A DNA stretch of 33,208 bases from contig WELB01000115.1 of NCBI GenBank assembly GCA_009602725.1, forward strand, positions 370,324 to 403,531, in the 5' to 3' direction. The notes below the pieces were generated by a model. It did not search any database and was not told the DNA's origin. It saw only the letters and a program-made list of their open reading frames with translations. Positions 9,941 to 19,800 of this stretch are shown here, piece after piece. A program made the position numbers and the translations under genes. The DNA comes from Spirogloea muscicola (Eukaryota; Streptophyta; Zygnematophyceae; Spirogloeales; Spirogloeaceae). Positions within the stretch are counted from its first letter, which is position 1; each line of letters starts with the position of its first letter.

Positions 9941-10930
9941 TCAGATTGGGCTGGATGGGCTAATGCTGACTTTAGCCAGCTGAGCCCACACGCGCTGCTG
10001 CAGTGCCACCAGTGACGTCCATTGTGGTGGAACATTGGCAGAGTCTGAGCTGCCATCGGTACTGTCCCCTGCTGCTGTAGCCGTGTGAGCTCTGCCCTCA
10101 CTCAAGCTCACATCACCCAGCCTGTTCCGCACATCTACAGAGAAGCGAGCGGCGGCCTCTTCGGCACTTACTGTGTCAAGCGCTGCGCTGTCAGCTGGTT
10201 TGTGTTGACCTTCTACATCGTCCATGCCTGGCTCGACGGTGTTTGCCGGAGCCTGCTCGTGACTGGAAGCTGACGCTGAGGCGAAAATGGCGGCGGCAGC
10301 ATCGGACGCTGTTGCCTGCAACTGCAAGTCTACCGCCGCAAGGTCGGCCAGCACCGGCCTCAAGCGGGTGCTCAGCTCCGAGGCCGCCGGGAGAAGCATG
10401 CACGGCCTGCGTGGGCCATTGCAGCGCAAACCTTGACCTGTCAGCCTGAGGAATGGCATGGAAGGAATGTGGGTCCAGCAGCCATGCACAGCACAGGCAC
10501 TGCAACCATGGTATCGTGGCACTCTGCCTGGAGAAGGGGTCAGCTCGACAAACACTGGCAACCTGGCAGCTCCACGGGCTTGGCCCAGGGCGCAGCCGGC
10601 CCGGGCGCCGCGGTGGAAGCCGCCATCGAAGCCCTCCTGCGCAGTGGCGGCCTTGCCGGCGTCGATGCCGTCCCGGTAGCCCAGCTGCCGGCAAGCGCGC
10701 CGCGCGCAACGTCTCAGGGCCATGAGCATCTCGAGCCTTCACAGTGAGAGCTGCAGAGGCCGTGGCGCTGGCAGCGGCGGCGGCGGGCCCACCGCACGGA
10801 AGCGCGCCTCGCGTGCGCGCCACTCGTGAGCGATGTCGGCGTGGCCGCCACCGTCGGGCCCGCCGTGGTCGTCGTCGCCCCACGCGCCGTCGCCGCCGCC
10901 GGCGCCGGCGCCGGGCCGCGCGGTGGCCAT
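9941..10930 (-). CDS. YAE1: YAE1-like deca-GX3 protein, cytosolic Fe-S cluster adaptor
   Basis: Homologue of Yae1, which with Lto1 forms the adaptor that recruits the ribosome-recycling ATPase Rli1/ABCE1 to the cytosolic iron-sulfur targeting complex. Exons on the minus strand: 10930-10793, 10684-10563, 10406-9941 (TGA), giving 241 residues with all phases consistent. Exon 1 has an acidic/Gly-rich start, then HEWRAREARFRA. Exon 2 continues LGYRDGIDAGKAATAQEGFD, then GGFHRGARAGCALGQARGA, a run of glycines every fourth residue that is the deca-GX3 signature. The GYRDGI...QEGFD form matches Yae1 rather than Lto1. The third exon encodes a long Ala/Ser-rich tail ending in a helical segment (LVALQQRVWAQLAKV), longer than in most Yae1 proteins. 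The 10792-10685 and 10562-10407 introns are GT-AG; the second is in frame and could be read through. Confidence 0.82.
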
Positions 10931-11104
10931 GGCACGACAGAGTGTGCTGGAACGGCGGAGTCTCTTTCTTCCCTCAGCTCATCTGTCTTATGTAGTTCTT
11001 TAGATGTGCTTGCCTTTGTACTTGGCCATTTGGCCCTCGTTTGTTCCAAATACACGAATCCTTACCTCAGCTCATCTGACTTCCTATTGCTGACACCTAT
11101 TTCG
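10931..11104. other. Region 5' of YAE1
   Basis: This short stretch between the YAE1 start codon and the first repeat of the island probably contains the YAE1 promoter and 5' UTR. I cannot point to a specific element. Confidence 0.3.
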
Positions 11105-11215
11105 GGTTTTGTACGGCTTTTCGGGCTGGCTTTTCACAGCCCTTGCCCCCATTGGGAGTGCCACTTCTTCTGCCAGCCCCTCTCCTCTATGGGCGCGCAC
11201 TTCCTTCTTATTTCG
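11105..11215 (+). repeat. Hairpin repeat copy, left end of an inverted pair
   Basis: Contains CGGGCTGGCTTTTCACAGCC, then CCCCCATTGGGAGTGCCACT (matching the copy at 389-425), then a second block with CTATGGGCGCGCACTTC. The CTATGGGCGCGCACTTC block occurs exactly, inverted, near 12284-12300. The two copies therefore form an inverted pair around a 1.1-kb interior without genes. Confidence 0.6.
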
Positions 11216-12279
11216 GACGCTCAACTGCTACTTGGCCTGCCCCCCAACTGCCAGATCGGCGTATGTCAGTGCGAGTGCGGCTTTCGTGCGGAGTAAGGAG
11301 ACCTCGCTACGCATATGCTGCAATTTCCCACGGGCCCTGAAGATGTGGGCGTTCATAGTCTCTACCACGGGATGCCCTAGCGGACTAGATGCATGACGCC
11401 AGCTACCGCGCCATTGTGGTAGTGAACAACGTCATGCCCATCACCACGGAGGCTCAGGGACGCCATCACCGTCGCACCCTAGACAGTGTGGGTGTACAAC
11501 CTGGCGGAGGTCCACGAGCCTTCGTCGATGTGATTATGATGGAGGCGTACAAGAGTCCAGCATCGACCCACATTGCTGGCCACGCAGTGCAGAGCAGAGA
11601 AAGTCAGGCCAGCGATACTAGTCTCCCAGTAGCGGGCCCCTGTCTATAGTCAGAGGCTGCTGCCAATGCGCTTACTAGTCTATGTCAAGGGAGGCTGAGC
11701 TTTTAGTGCGAAAGCGGGCTGAGCGGGACTTCAGCACAAATCACTTTGGAAAGGAAAAGCGCTCTTAATGCAAGGCACTGGCTGTGAGAGGCCAGCCCAA
11801 AAGGAATGAACAAGTGGACTAATCACTTCAGTACCCACGAGTGAGGGCATGCGGATACGACTAGCTAACTTGGAAAGCCGGAGCACCGCCACGGAAGCCA
11901 GGTGGCCAGAAGGAGCTGCCCTTGACCCAGAAATAGAACCCTAGACCTCCTCATTGCAGGGGGCAGTGGCTAAGAAGGAGCAGCTCTTTCCAACGGGGCG
12001 AGGGCTATGAAGAGCCAGCCCACAAGAGAATGAACAAGGGGTTAAGGAGTCGGAAGAAGCAAGAAAGCAAGCAATCACTAGGTATGGCTGCTACCGCTAG
12101 TCAGCAGCTACAAGTCGGAAAAATAGCAGCCGGAAAGAAACAGCTCTTGTTAAGTAAGGCGATGGCTGTGAAAGGACAGCCCTAAACAAGGTCAGCAAGG
12201 GCTCCCCGCCGCCTATGGCCTAAGGCAGCAGCCAGGACACGACTAGCAAGCTGACGCTAGGCGTGTGCCGGGGCTGAGA
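11216..12279. other. Gene-free interior of the repeat island
   Basis: No long open frame or domain is visible here. At least three minus-oriented hairpin cores are present: about 11780-11825 (GGCTGTGAGAGGCCAGCCCA), 12000-12045 (GGCTATGAAGAGCCAGCCCA) and 12138-12190 (GGCTGTGAAAGGACAGCCC). A block around 11826-11910, with CAGTACCCACGAGT followed by GCCGGAGCACCGCCACGG, recurs near 32712-32770. The region looks like layered insertions of short nonautonomous elements. Confidence 0.5.
11924..11995 (-). repeat. Possible tRNA-derived SINE head
   Basis: On the minus strand a run with TAGCCACTGCCCCCTGCAAT, then GAGGAGGTC, then AGGGTTCTATTTC resembles the 3' half of a degenerate tRNA, with a B-box-like GGGTTCTATTTC. 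No clean cloverleaf can be drawn and no intact A box is visible. This is a weak call from pattern only. Confidence 0.2.
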
Positions 12280-12430
12280 AGAGAAGTGCGCGCCCATAGA
12301 GAAGAGGGCTGGCAAAGCCAGCCCAGAAAGAATGGACAGTTTCCAAAGCCAGAGAAAGAGGTGCCGAACAAGGACTACACTACCAAACACGACGACGCTC
12401 TAGGGAAGCTCAGTACCCTCGAGTGAGCAT
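12280..12430 (-). repeat. Hairpin repeat, near full-length inverted copy
   Basis: Read on the minus strand this copy follows the 64-225 copy block by block: CTCACTCGAGGGTACTGAGC, GTAGTGTAGTCC, GGCACCTCTTTCTCTGGCTT, TGTCCATTCTTTCTGGGCTG, the foldback GGCTGGCTTTGCCAGCC, and CTATGGGCGCGCACTTC. The agreement over about 150 bp is the best evidence that this is a dispersed element of defined length. Confidence 0.65.
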
Positions 12431-12829
12431 CATCAGGTCGGAGTAGCTCGTGGCAGGGAAGGAGGCACTCCGCCGAGACCCAGAGGCGGCGGCCATAGCA
12501 CGTCCTGCTCGCGTGTGGACGGCGTGGGCGTGGGCGTGGGCGTGAGAAGGGCCAGCCCGACCTGGACCTTTGGATGTATTCTAAGCAACTGCGTAGACTG
12601 CAGTTACTTAGAGTTGCAAGATAGTACTTCAGTTATTGCTTCTTAGTCGGTGACACGGCGAGCCAGAGTCAACGGGGCGGGGCGGCAGGGCAGGCGGGGG
12701 GGCCAACGCGCCCCCTCACGTGCTGACCAGCTGCGGCCGAAGCGGGTCGGCACGGCAGCAGGCGGCCGGCATCTGCATGTGCGCCTGTCCATTCTTTGCC
12801 TCTTCCAGCCATCGCCATACTCTAGAAAC

Positions 12830-13135
12830 TCCGGCTCCTTCAGATCTTGTCCATTCCTTTGGGCTGGCCTTTCCCAGCCACCAGTCAATCTGGCCGCGCT
12901 TCTCTAGTGTGCTAAGCGTCGGGGTGCCTCATATCAGAGAAGAAAGAAGGACGCTTTCTGGCGATCCGTAGCTGCTTTGTTTCTTTGTGTGCTTGTTTTT
13001 CTTAGCGCTTCCCCTGGCCCCCTTCTCGTCCTTTGTTGATCCAGCTGGCTTTTCCAGCCCCTATTCTCAATGGGCGAGCACTTTCCTTCTTTCTGGGGAC
13101 GGCGGTAGCTGTGAGAGGCAGCCCAGAACGAGAGA
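12830..13135 (+). repeat. Cluster of hairpin repeat copies
   Basis: A first core at about 12840-12885 has CCATTCCTTTGGGCTGGCCT. A second, longer copy at about 12970-13090 has TTTCTTTGTGTGCTTG, CTTAGCGCTTCCCCTGGCCC, CTGGCTTTTCCAGCCCCTAT and TCAATGGGCGAGCACTTTCC. It is immediately followed by a minus-oriented core (GTAGCTGTGAGAGGCAGCCC) at about 13105-13130. The second copy matches the right end of the window (33070-33208) over about 120 bp. Confidence 0.6.
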
Positions 13136-13284
13136 AGGTGCGCAGAGCACATGAAATGAAGGGGAGGCCAATTCAAGCCAATACAATGTTCAGACAGAGT
13201 CTCGTGCAAAGCAAACAAAGCTACATACTAAGGATACCTAAAATGAGGTGCCTAAGGTGACAGTAGTACCCAAGGGAAAGAAGA

Positions 13285-13350
13285 ATGAAGAAAGCAGAAT
13301 GAACGAAGAGGCCAGAGAAAGCGCTAAAGCACACAGGGGGAAGGAAGAAC
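13285..13350 (-). repeat. Partial hairpin-family tail, inverted
   Basis: On the minus strand this reads CCCTGTGTGCTTTAGCGCTT, then TCTGGCCTCTTCGTTCATTC. It matches the tail segment (GTGTGCTT...TTAGCGCTTCCCCTGGCCC) seen at 12985-13025 and 33095-33140. Confidence 0.5.
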
Positions 13351-13404
13351 GCTTCCATGAGAGGGTGCCTCATTTCCAGCTGCAAATTACTCCGACTTGC
13401 GGCT

Positions 13405-13720
13405 GCTGACTCGGGGTTACTGAGCTCCCATACGCTTGTAGTCTCTTGCAGAGCTGCGTGATATAACTGCGTGACATGTGCACTGGCTGGCCTCTCCCAG
13501 CCACCTCCTTCTCCTGGAAGCGTCTGTCTCTCGACGTTGGTGCCTCTCGCCCCTGTGGAAGAGCTCACTACCTTTTCTTCACCATGCCTCGTCCCTCGGC
13601 CTTCAGGACGAGGGAGAAGGAGTTCTTATTCTATAAGAAAAGAGACGCTTCCAGTAGAGGGCGATGGCTGTGAGGTGCCAGCTTAGAAAATAAGAATGAA
13701 CAAAATGCGAAGGGGCCAGA
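13405..13720. repeat. Foldback element with internal hairpin
   Basis: The left arm (about 13482-13530: GGCTGGCCTCTCCCAGCCAC, then CTCCTGGAAGCGTCT) is the inverse of the right arm (about 13645-13690: AGACGCTTCCAGTAGAGGGC, then GATGGCTGTGAGGTGCCAGC), roughly three quarters identical by eye. Between them CCTCGTCC and GGACGAGG (13585-13612) make a smaller perfect stem. The structure looks MITE-like. It sits about 150 bp upstream of the giant gene's ATG. Confidence 0.55.
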
Positions 13721-13866
13721 GTAAGCTGCTAGAGTACACAGTGACTCAAAGTGGCCACCAGGAGAGTGTAAGGCAGTGGCAGGTGCGCCAGGCGCGCACG
13801 GCGCTGCGCGGCCGCTCCTGCGCGCGCCCCGCCCGCCGCCCCGCCCNCCGCCGGCGGACTCCCGGC

Positions 13867-16800
13867 ATGGAGGCCCTCGGCGACGACGGCGCCGCCGGCG
13901 ACGACGGGCTGCAGTTCCTGGAGAAGCTGGCCTTCGCGCAGGATCGTCGGCAGGTTCTCGACGAGCTCCTGCCAGGCTGCGAGGACGACTACTTCTACCG
14001 CGGTGCGGACCCCTCCGCCGCTCCCCGTGTTCTCGTGATGCAGGGACAAGGACTGAGCCGGCGCTGCGCTGTCTGCATTGGCACCGTCTGATTGAGGGGC
14101 CGGTGCTCCCAGTCCTGCTTGAGTTGGCCGAGGGCTTCTTCGCCTTCCCCAGTGGCTTCGAAGCTGGCGGGCCACAGTGTGTGGCACGTACACCTTATAC
14201 ATCCTGCGCCCGGAAAGTCTGCAACATTGTCGGGACGAGCAGGCCAACAGCTGGCCGATGTGGACCCCTGCGCAGGGCTCCTGGCACTGCAGGAAGGGCG
14301 GATTGACGAGGCGGTGGCCACGCTGCAGAAGATGGAGGATGCGCTTGGCTCCACGTCTGGCATGCCTCATGCGTCTGCGGCCTACCGCGAGCTGCAGACG
14401 AGGGTCAGGCTGTGCCAGTGGGACGTTGGCCAGATGGCCGACACATGCGCATTCCTTTCCGAGGTTAGGCACCTCATATTGTGTGCTATTTGTGCATACG
14501 TACTTCCTGATCCTGTCAAACAAGTCCCCATCAATTGCACACGCTGACGAACCCGCAGCCTCCCTCCTCGACTGCAGGAACTTGATCTTCGGTTTGACGA
14601 CAAGCAAGATCGACTGCCTGGAGTGCCACCAGACGGAGCCAAGCAGCTGCCTTCTCAGCTCCCCACTCAGTGCAGCACTATGGACCACCTGCTGGGCCTC
14701 CTATTGGTGTCGGACAGGAGATACTCTGTTGGCGCCCTTGCAGATGGTGCGCTTGCTTGGGTGGCAAAGTCGCTGCTGCAGGGTCAGCATGACCAAGACT
14801 CCATACGGTCGCAGTTGCTGGAAAGGCTGCAGAGGCCTGTTGTGCCACTGCTGATTGAGCTGATTGTGCAAGACGGCACAACCTTTGGCGGGTGCGCACC
14901 TTACCATTCGCATATTGGTCCAAAGCTGAGTGGGGTATCACTCATGAAAGGGATTATGCACGTGGCTTTCTGTTGTTCGTTGTGCTGCTCTGTGAGATTC
15001 CTAGGCTACATGATGGTCACAGTCCTGCTAGATGAACCCTTTGAGAACACATGCAAGATACTGCAATTCCTGCCAATGCCTCCACCTGTTGAGCACCTAT
15101 CAATCCATAGCAAGCTGACGCTGCAGCAGATGGACGAACTGCGCGACAAGCTTCCCGAAGTGGCCACGATGCCACAGTATGTGCACTATTACTGTCAGAA
15201 GCTCCAGCCCTCGGCTGATCTGAGCTTATTGGACGACACAGAATTGTCAAGCTTCCTGGATCGCCTTCAGCCCATTGCGCTGCTCAGCACCACTCTGCAA
15301 GCTGAAGTTTTGCTTGGGCGGCTGATGTTGGGTATGCATCGAGGCCGCTATGACCCTGCCATCCTGAAGGCTTTCCTGAAGGTAAGCAAGCATAACGACC
15401 ACTTCCACTTTCTTGTTTACTTAAATGAGAGAATGACGCTTCCAGGAGAGGGTGGTGGCTGTGAGAGGCCAGCCCAGAAAAAAGGATACTTATATGACTT
15501 GACTCCCGTTGCAATCGGCACTAAGTCTTGTCGTACTGAGATAAGACTTCAGCACAGTGCTCCATATAATGTGCCCCTTCAAATGTGATGAGACATCGTC
15601 CATTCTAAGCTTCACAGGTACACAAGCATCGTGGGCAGCCACCAGATTATGTAAACACCAGCCATCCAGCATACATCAAGCAGACAGAGGTCAACATGCA
15701 CGACGTCACAAGGAACAACCATGTTGAGAGTTTCCTGGATGGCTTGGTCCCTGGTTGGCAAGCTTTTGACGCTCCTGCAGTAGTGAAGGCATACTTTCTA
15801 GCGCTCTTCTCCCAAGCGAGGTCCACTGAGTTCTTGGATGCACATGACGATGTGAGAGGAACTCTGGAGGATTGGCAGGACCTCTTCCAAGCAGGCTTGC
15901 TTAGCGAGGTTTACTGCACTCGCCTTTTGGCAGAGGCCCGACTCTGTGCCGGCGTCCAAAATCCGTCAGAGTGCGAAACCTGCATTACTTTGCGCATACT
16001 TTCACCTCTTTGCAGAGAGCTCTGCCAGCTTCTTGTAATGAACTTGCAGAATGAGGGGACACAAATCTTGCAGTTGCATAGCTGAATATCGTCAGGTGCG
16101 CTCTGGAATGCCTTCCCAGATATTTGGACATACTCCGACGAGCTCACGAAGCAGACAGAAGAATTGGGCCTTCTGAGACCGCTGCAAGCGCACTTTTTGA
16201 AAGAGTGGAGATTGATTTTTCTCCTGCCAATCCTCGTGTGTGGAGTGCAAATGCTGACATCACCCTGCAAGTGATCCTCAAGCATGTTCCGGAGCTCACA
16301 GTGAGTTGCGGGTCCTCACAAGGGGGTCACTCATCCCTTGCCCTTTATACAGCTACAAAGTACTTGAGGGAACATCTGAACTCCTGCATCTAAGCTGATT
16401 GATGCCTCTGTTGTTTGCGCGTACAGATCAAAGTATTCGAGATCAATCTCCTCAACTACTTCACAGAGAATCCAGAGCAGTGTGTCGTGCAGCCTGATAT
16501 CGACCTGGATGGATACACTCCTGGGTCAGCCGCAAATTTGCCTATTGGGACTTGATATGCATAACTTGGCAAGGGCATCTGTTGTCGATTGGTAAGTAAC
16601 CGAGTTGTGTCTGTGTTGCCTCCAGGCACGAAGAGGTAAGAAGAATGAAGAGCATGTCTCCTTTACTCCGAAACGAGGTCCAGCTCCAACTGCACGAGTT
16701 CCAAATGCAGAGAGGATGTGTTGTGGTTGACCTATCCGGCAATGGTGCTGCATCACGAGCAATTTTTCACAAGGGGTCACTCAGGTAGCGCCTTTCACCC

Positions 16801-19800
16801 CACATCCTGCTGGTGCTGGTGTGCCTCCAGCAGTTTGTACGAATTCTTCACACACAATATAGATCAAGCAGTATACTCGTATCACAACCAGTGTACTTGA
16901 TGACCTTCCTCTGGCAACACCTTTAGCTGGCAATCAGCGTTGCTCTTCCGTGCTTCTATTTCCTTAGCTTTGTGGAGCGGCAGAGTGCTGCCGGACACGT
17001 CATGAGGGTGTTGAGGGAGGACGGAAGCTGGGCGGGGGCGACCACTACTGCCATAGCTGATGGCAGAGAGTATCACGCAGAGGGAAAGCTGAATGAGATT
17101 GTCATTCCCTTTTCAAGTCACCTTGTTCCTTGGCGACGAGTTCTTCTCTGTGAAGGCAGCATGGTCTCCGTTGGCTTCTTCAAGCACCACCAAGAGCGGT
17201 ACATCTATCTGCACTGTTTACGTATTTTGTGGGCTGTCACTTAAGCTCTTGATAATGTGCTTCGTGCTGTATGCAGACAGCCTCCTTCACTTTGCTATTT
17301 CTTGTACATGCAACAGGTATGAGCTGCAGGCAAATATGTGGCTCAGTGAAGGTTCTCTACTGGCCAAGCAGGAAGCCCCTTTAGTGGTTAGGACAAGCTT
17401 ACTTGTAAATGGATTCCCAGCCCCTCTCGCCGTTTTGGAGAGCCCTCGCATTGTGGTCACACAGCGGTGCAAGGGAGCGGTGACTATCAGCCACGAGGTG
17501 CCCCACGTGGTTCTTTCAGATGATGAAGACCTGGTGCATAGCCTAAGAGTGCACCACGAGGCTGAGGGCTTCACAGTGACGCTGTCAGCCAGTGTGAGGT
17601 TGATCAGCAAAGGCGGAGTAGTTGAGAAGCTGTCAGCAAGTAGGGACTGGGCTGTGGAGCAAGCTGTAGGGGACCTTGGTACTGTGGACGACCTTTACCT
17701 TACAAGGGATGAGAATGGGTACAAGATTGCAGTGAAAGGCTTGGCTGGTGAGGCAAAGCCTGGAAGGGTAGTTGGCATTACCCTGCGCCACATGCTGGCA
17801 ATGATCTGGAGTCCTGAGACTACTGAGCTGGCTACAGATGGTGTTGGCTTCTGCCACTTGGGCCAGCTTCACGGTGTGGCAGCTGTGGAAGCCTGGCTGG
17901 ACAATCCGAATCTGCTCCGCAGGACTTGGGACTTGGCAGCTGTGTCCAATCATCATACAAAAGATGTACTCGCAGTGCAGGTGACTGTGGCCGCCACAAA
18001 TGCTTACCTAACAAGTTGACTTTTGTCTCTCATCGCAGTTGGCTTGTCGGAAAGATCTTAATAATCTGTGCTTAGGTACCTGTGCTCAGGGCTATGCTGG
18101 CCAGCCTCTGCGTCTTGGGTGTCCATTGGAATGGGTCAGTGAATGTCATGACGGCCAGATTATTGGCCAAGTGGCGCTGCTTGAAGTTGTTGGAAGGAGC
18201 ATACCAAGCTACAGTAGAGATTACACATCTCAAGTAGCGCTGGACAACGGTTGGCTTGAGTTGCCCGCGCTTCCGCCTGGCCGATTCGAGTTGACTGTGC
18301 CGTGAATTGATCATCCTGTGCACATTGAGATCATCAAACCTCCGCCGGATGCAGTGCCAGACGAGGAATATGCAATCAATCAGGTCAATGTGCTCAGGGC
18401 AAGCCAGCTGTAAATCATGCATGTCTGCATTGTCATGATGTCATCTGGCACCTGACATTGCAGAGAATGTACTCCTATCAGGTCAGAGCGGCAGAATTGA
18501 GCGTGGAGCCACTTACAGTTTCTCAGGCATCAGGCCAAGGCCAGCTTTGCATACATTTGCGCGGATGCTCGACGGCGACTACAAGAGTACATGTGCTGGC
18601 TATCACACCTACTTCTGCGCGGCGAGACCCTTTGCACTGGCTTGGCGACCAAGAACTTGTCAGCAATTGAGCCACTGTCACTGCTCTATACAGAACACAA
18701 GGAAACCGATTACCTGTCAGGCCATCAGCTCGGTGATGAATACAGGTAGAAATACTTTATCTTCTTGTGCACACCCCTTCTGTTATGTGTGTGACACAGG
18801 CTAGCGCCTAGACCTCCCTGCAGCTTGTCACAAGATACATCTCAGTCCTGGTCATTCTGCGTGCAATCTTGGCTGCAGGTACGTCATGGAAAGGCGCTGG
18901 GCAGAGCATTTGGGGGCAAAAGTTGGTAACATGCTTCCCAGACCACAACTGCTTCTTCAGCCTTGGCCTCTGAGGAAGACAAGGCCCCCAACACCTGAAC
19001 AGCTCCAAGATAGTACATCCTTCTTGAGCCACGCGCAAGATTCAGTGGTCCATAGGCCCTGCGCTGCTTCAGCCTTTCACAGTCATGCGAAGAAACTGCC
19101 AGGATTGTTCAATCAGGCAGACGGTATGGTCTCTCGCCTGGTCATTCCACCCCCATTCTATCCAGAGCCTTTGCTCTTATCCAATCTGAGGACAGACAGT
19201 CAAGGACGTGTTGTCGTCCCCGCCCATGCCCTCCCACCTGGCAGCAGCATCGCCCAGGTTGTGGCTGTTGACGTGGGAAAGAAGAGGCAACAGACAGTGT
19301 CTTGCAGCTTCTCCTTGTCATCTCAGCCTTCACCTGGCTACAAGGAGACCACCCTCAAGAAATGCCTAACTCCAGGCAAGCACTATGTGGAGGAGCGCTT
19401 GAGCGACGTGCTCAAGCCAGGCAGGCAGATTGACATTGCTGACACAACTTCGCAGGTGCAGGTGAGTCCACTTCGGTCACTCTCCAATACTGCAACCGCC
19501 CTGACTACAAGTTGGTGATTTCAACCTCAGAAGCTGCTGCCTCACCGCGGCCGTGAGTTCTAATCTTCTCGTTGTGCAACATCACTACAGATCTATGACA
19601 CGGTCGCAAAAGTGCATGGCCTCTTCACATCACTGATGCGAGGTAGACCTGGTGAAGACAAGTGGAAGGAGTTTGCCTTTGTTGCCAAATGGCACACGCT
19701 CAGCCTTGACACAAAGAGGAAATTGCATGCACAGTATGCCAGCCACGAGCTCGACTTTTATCTGTTCTGCAAAGATCAATACTTCTTCAATGCACACGGT

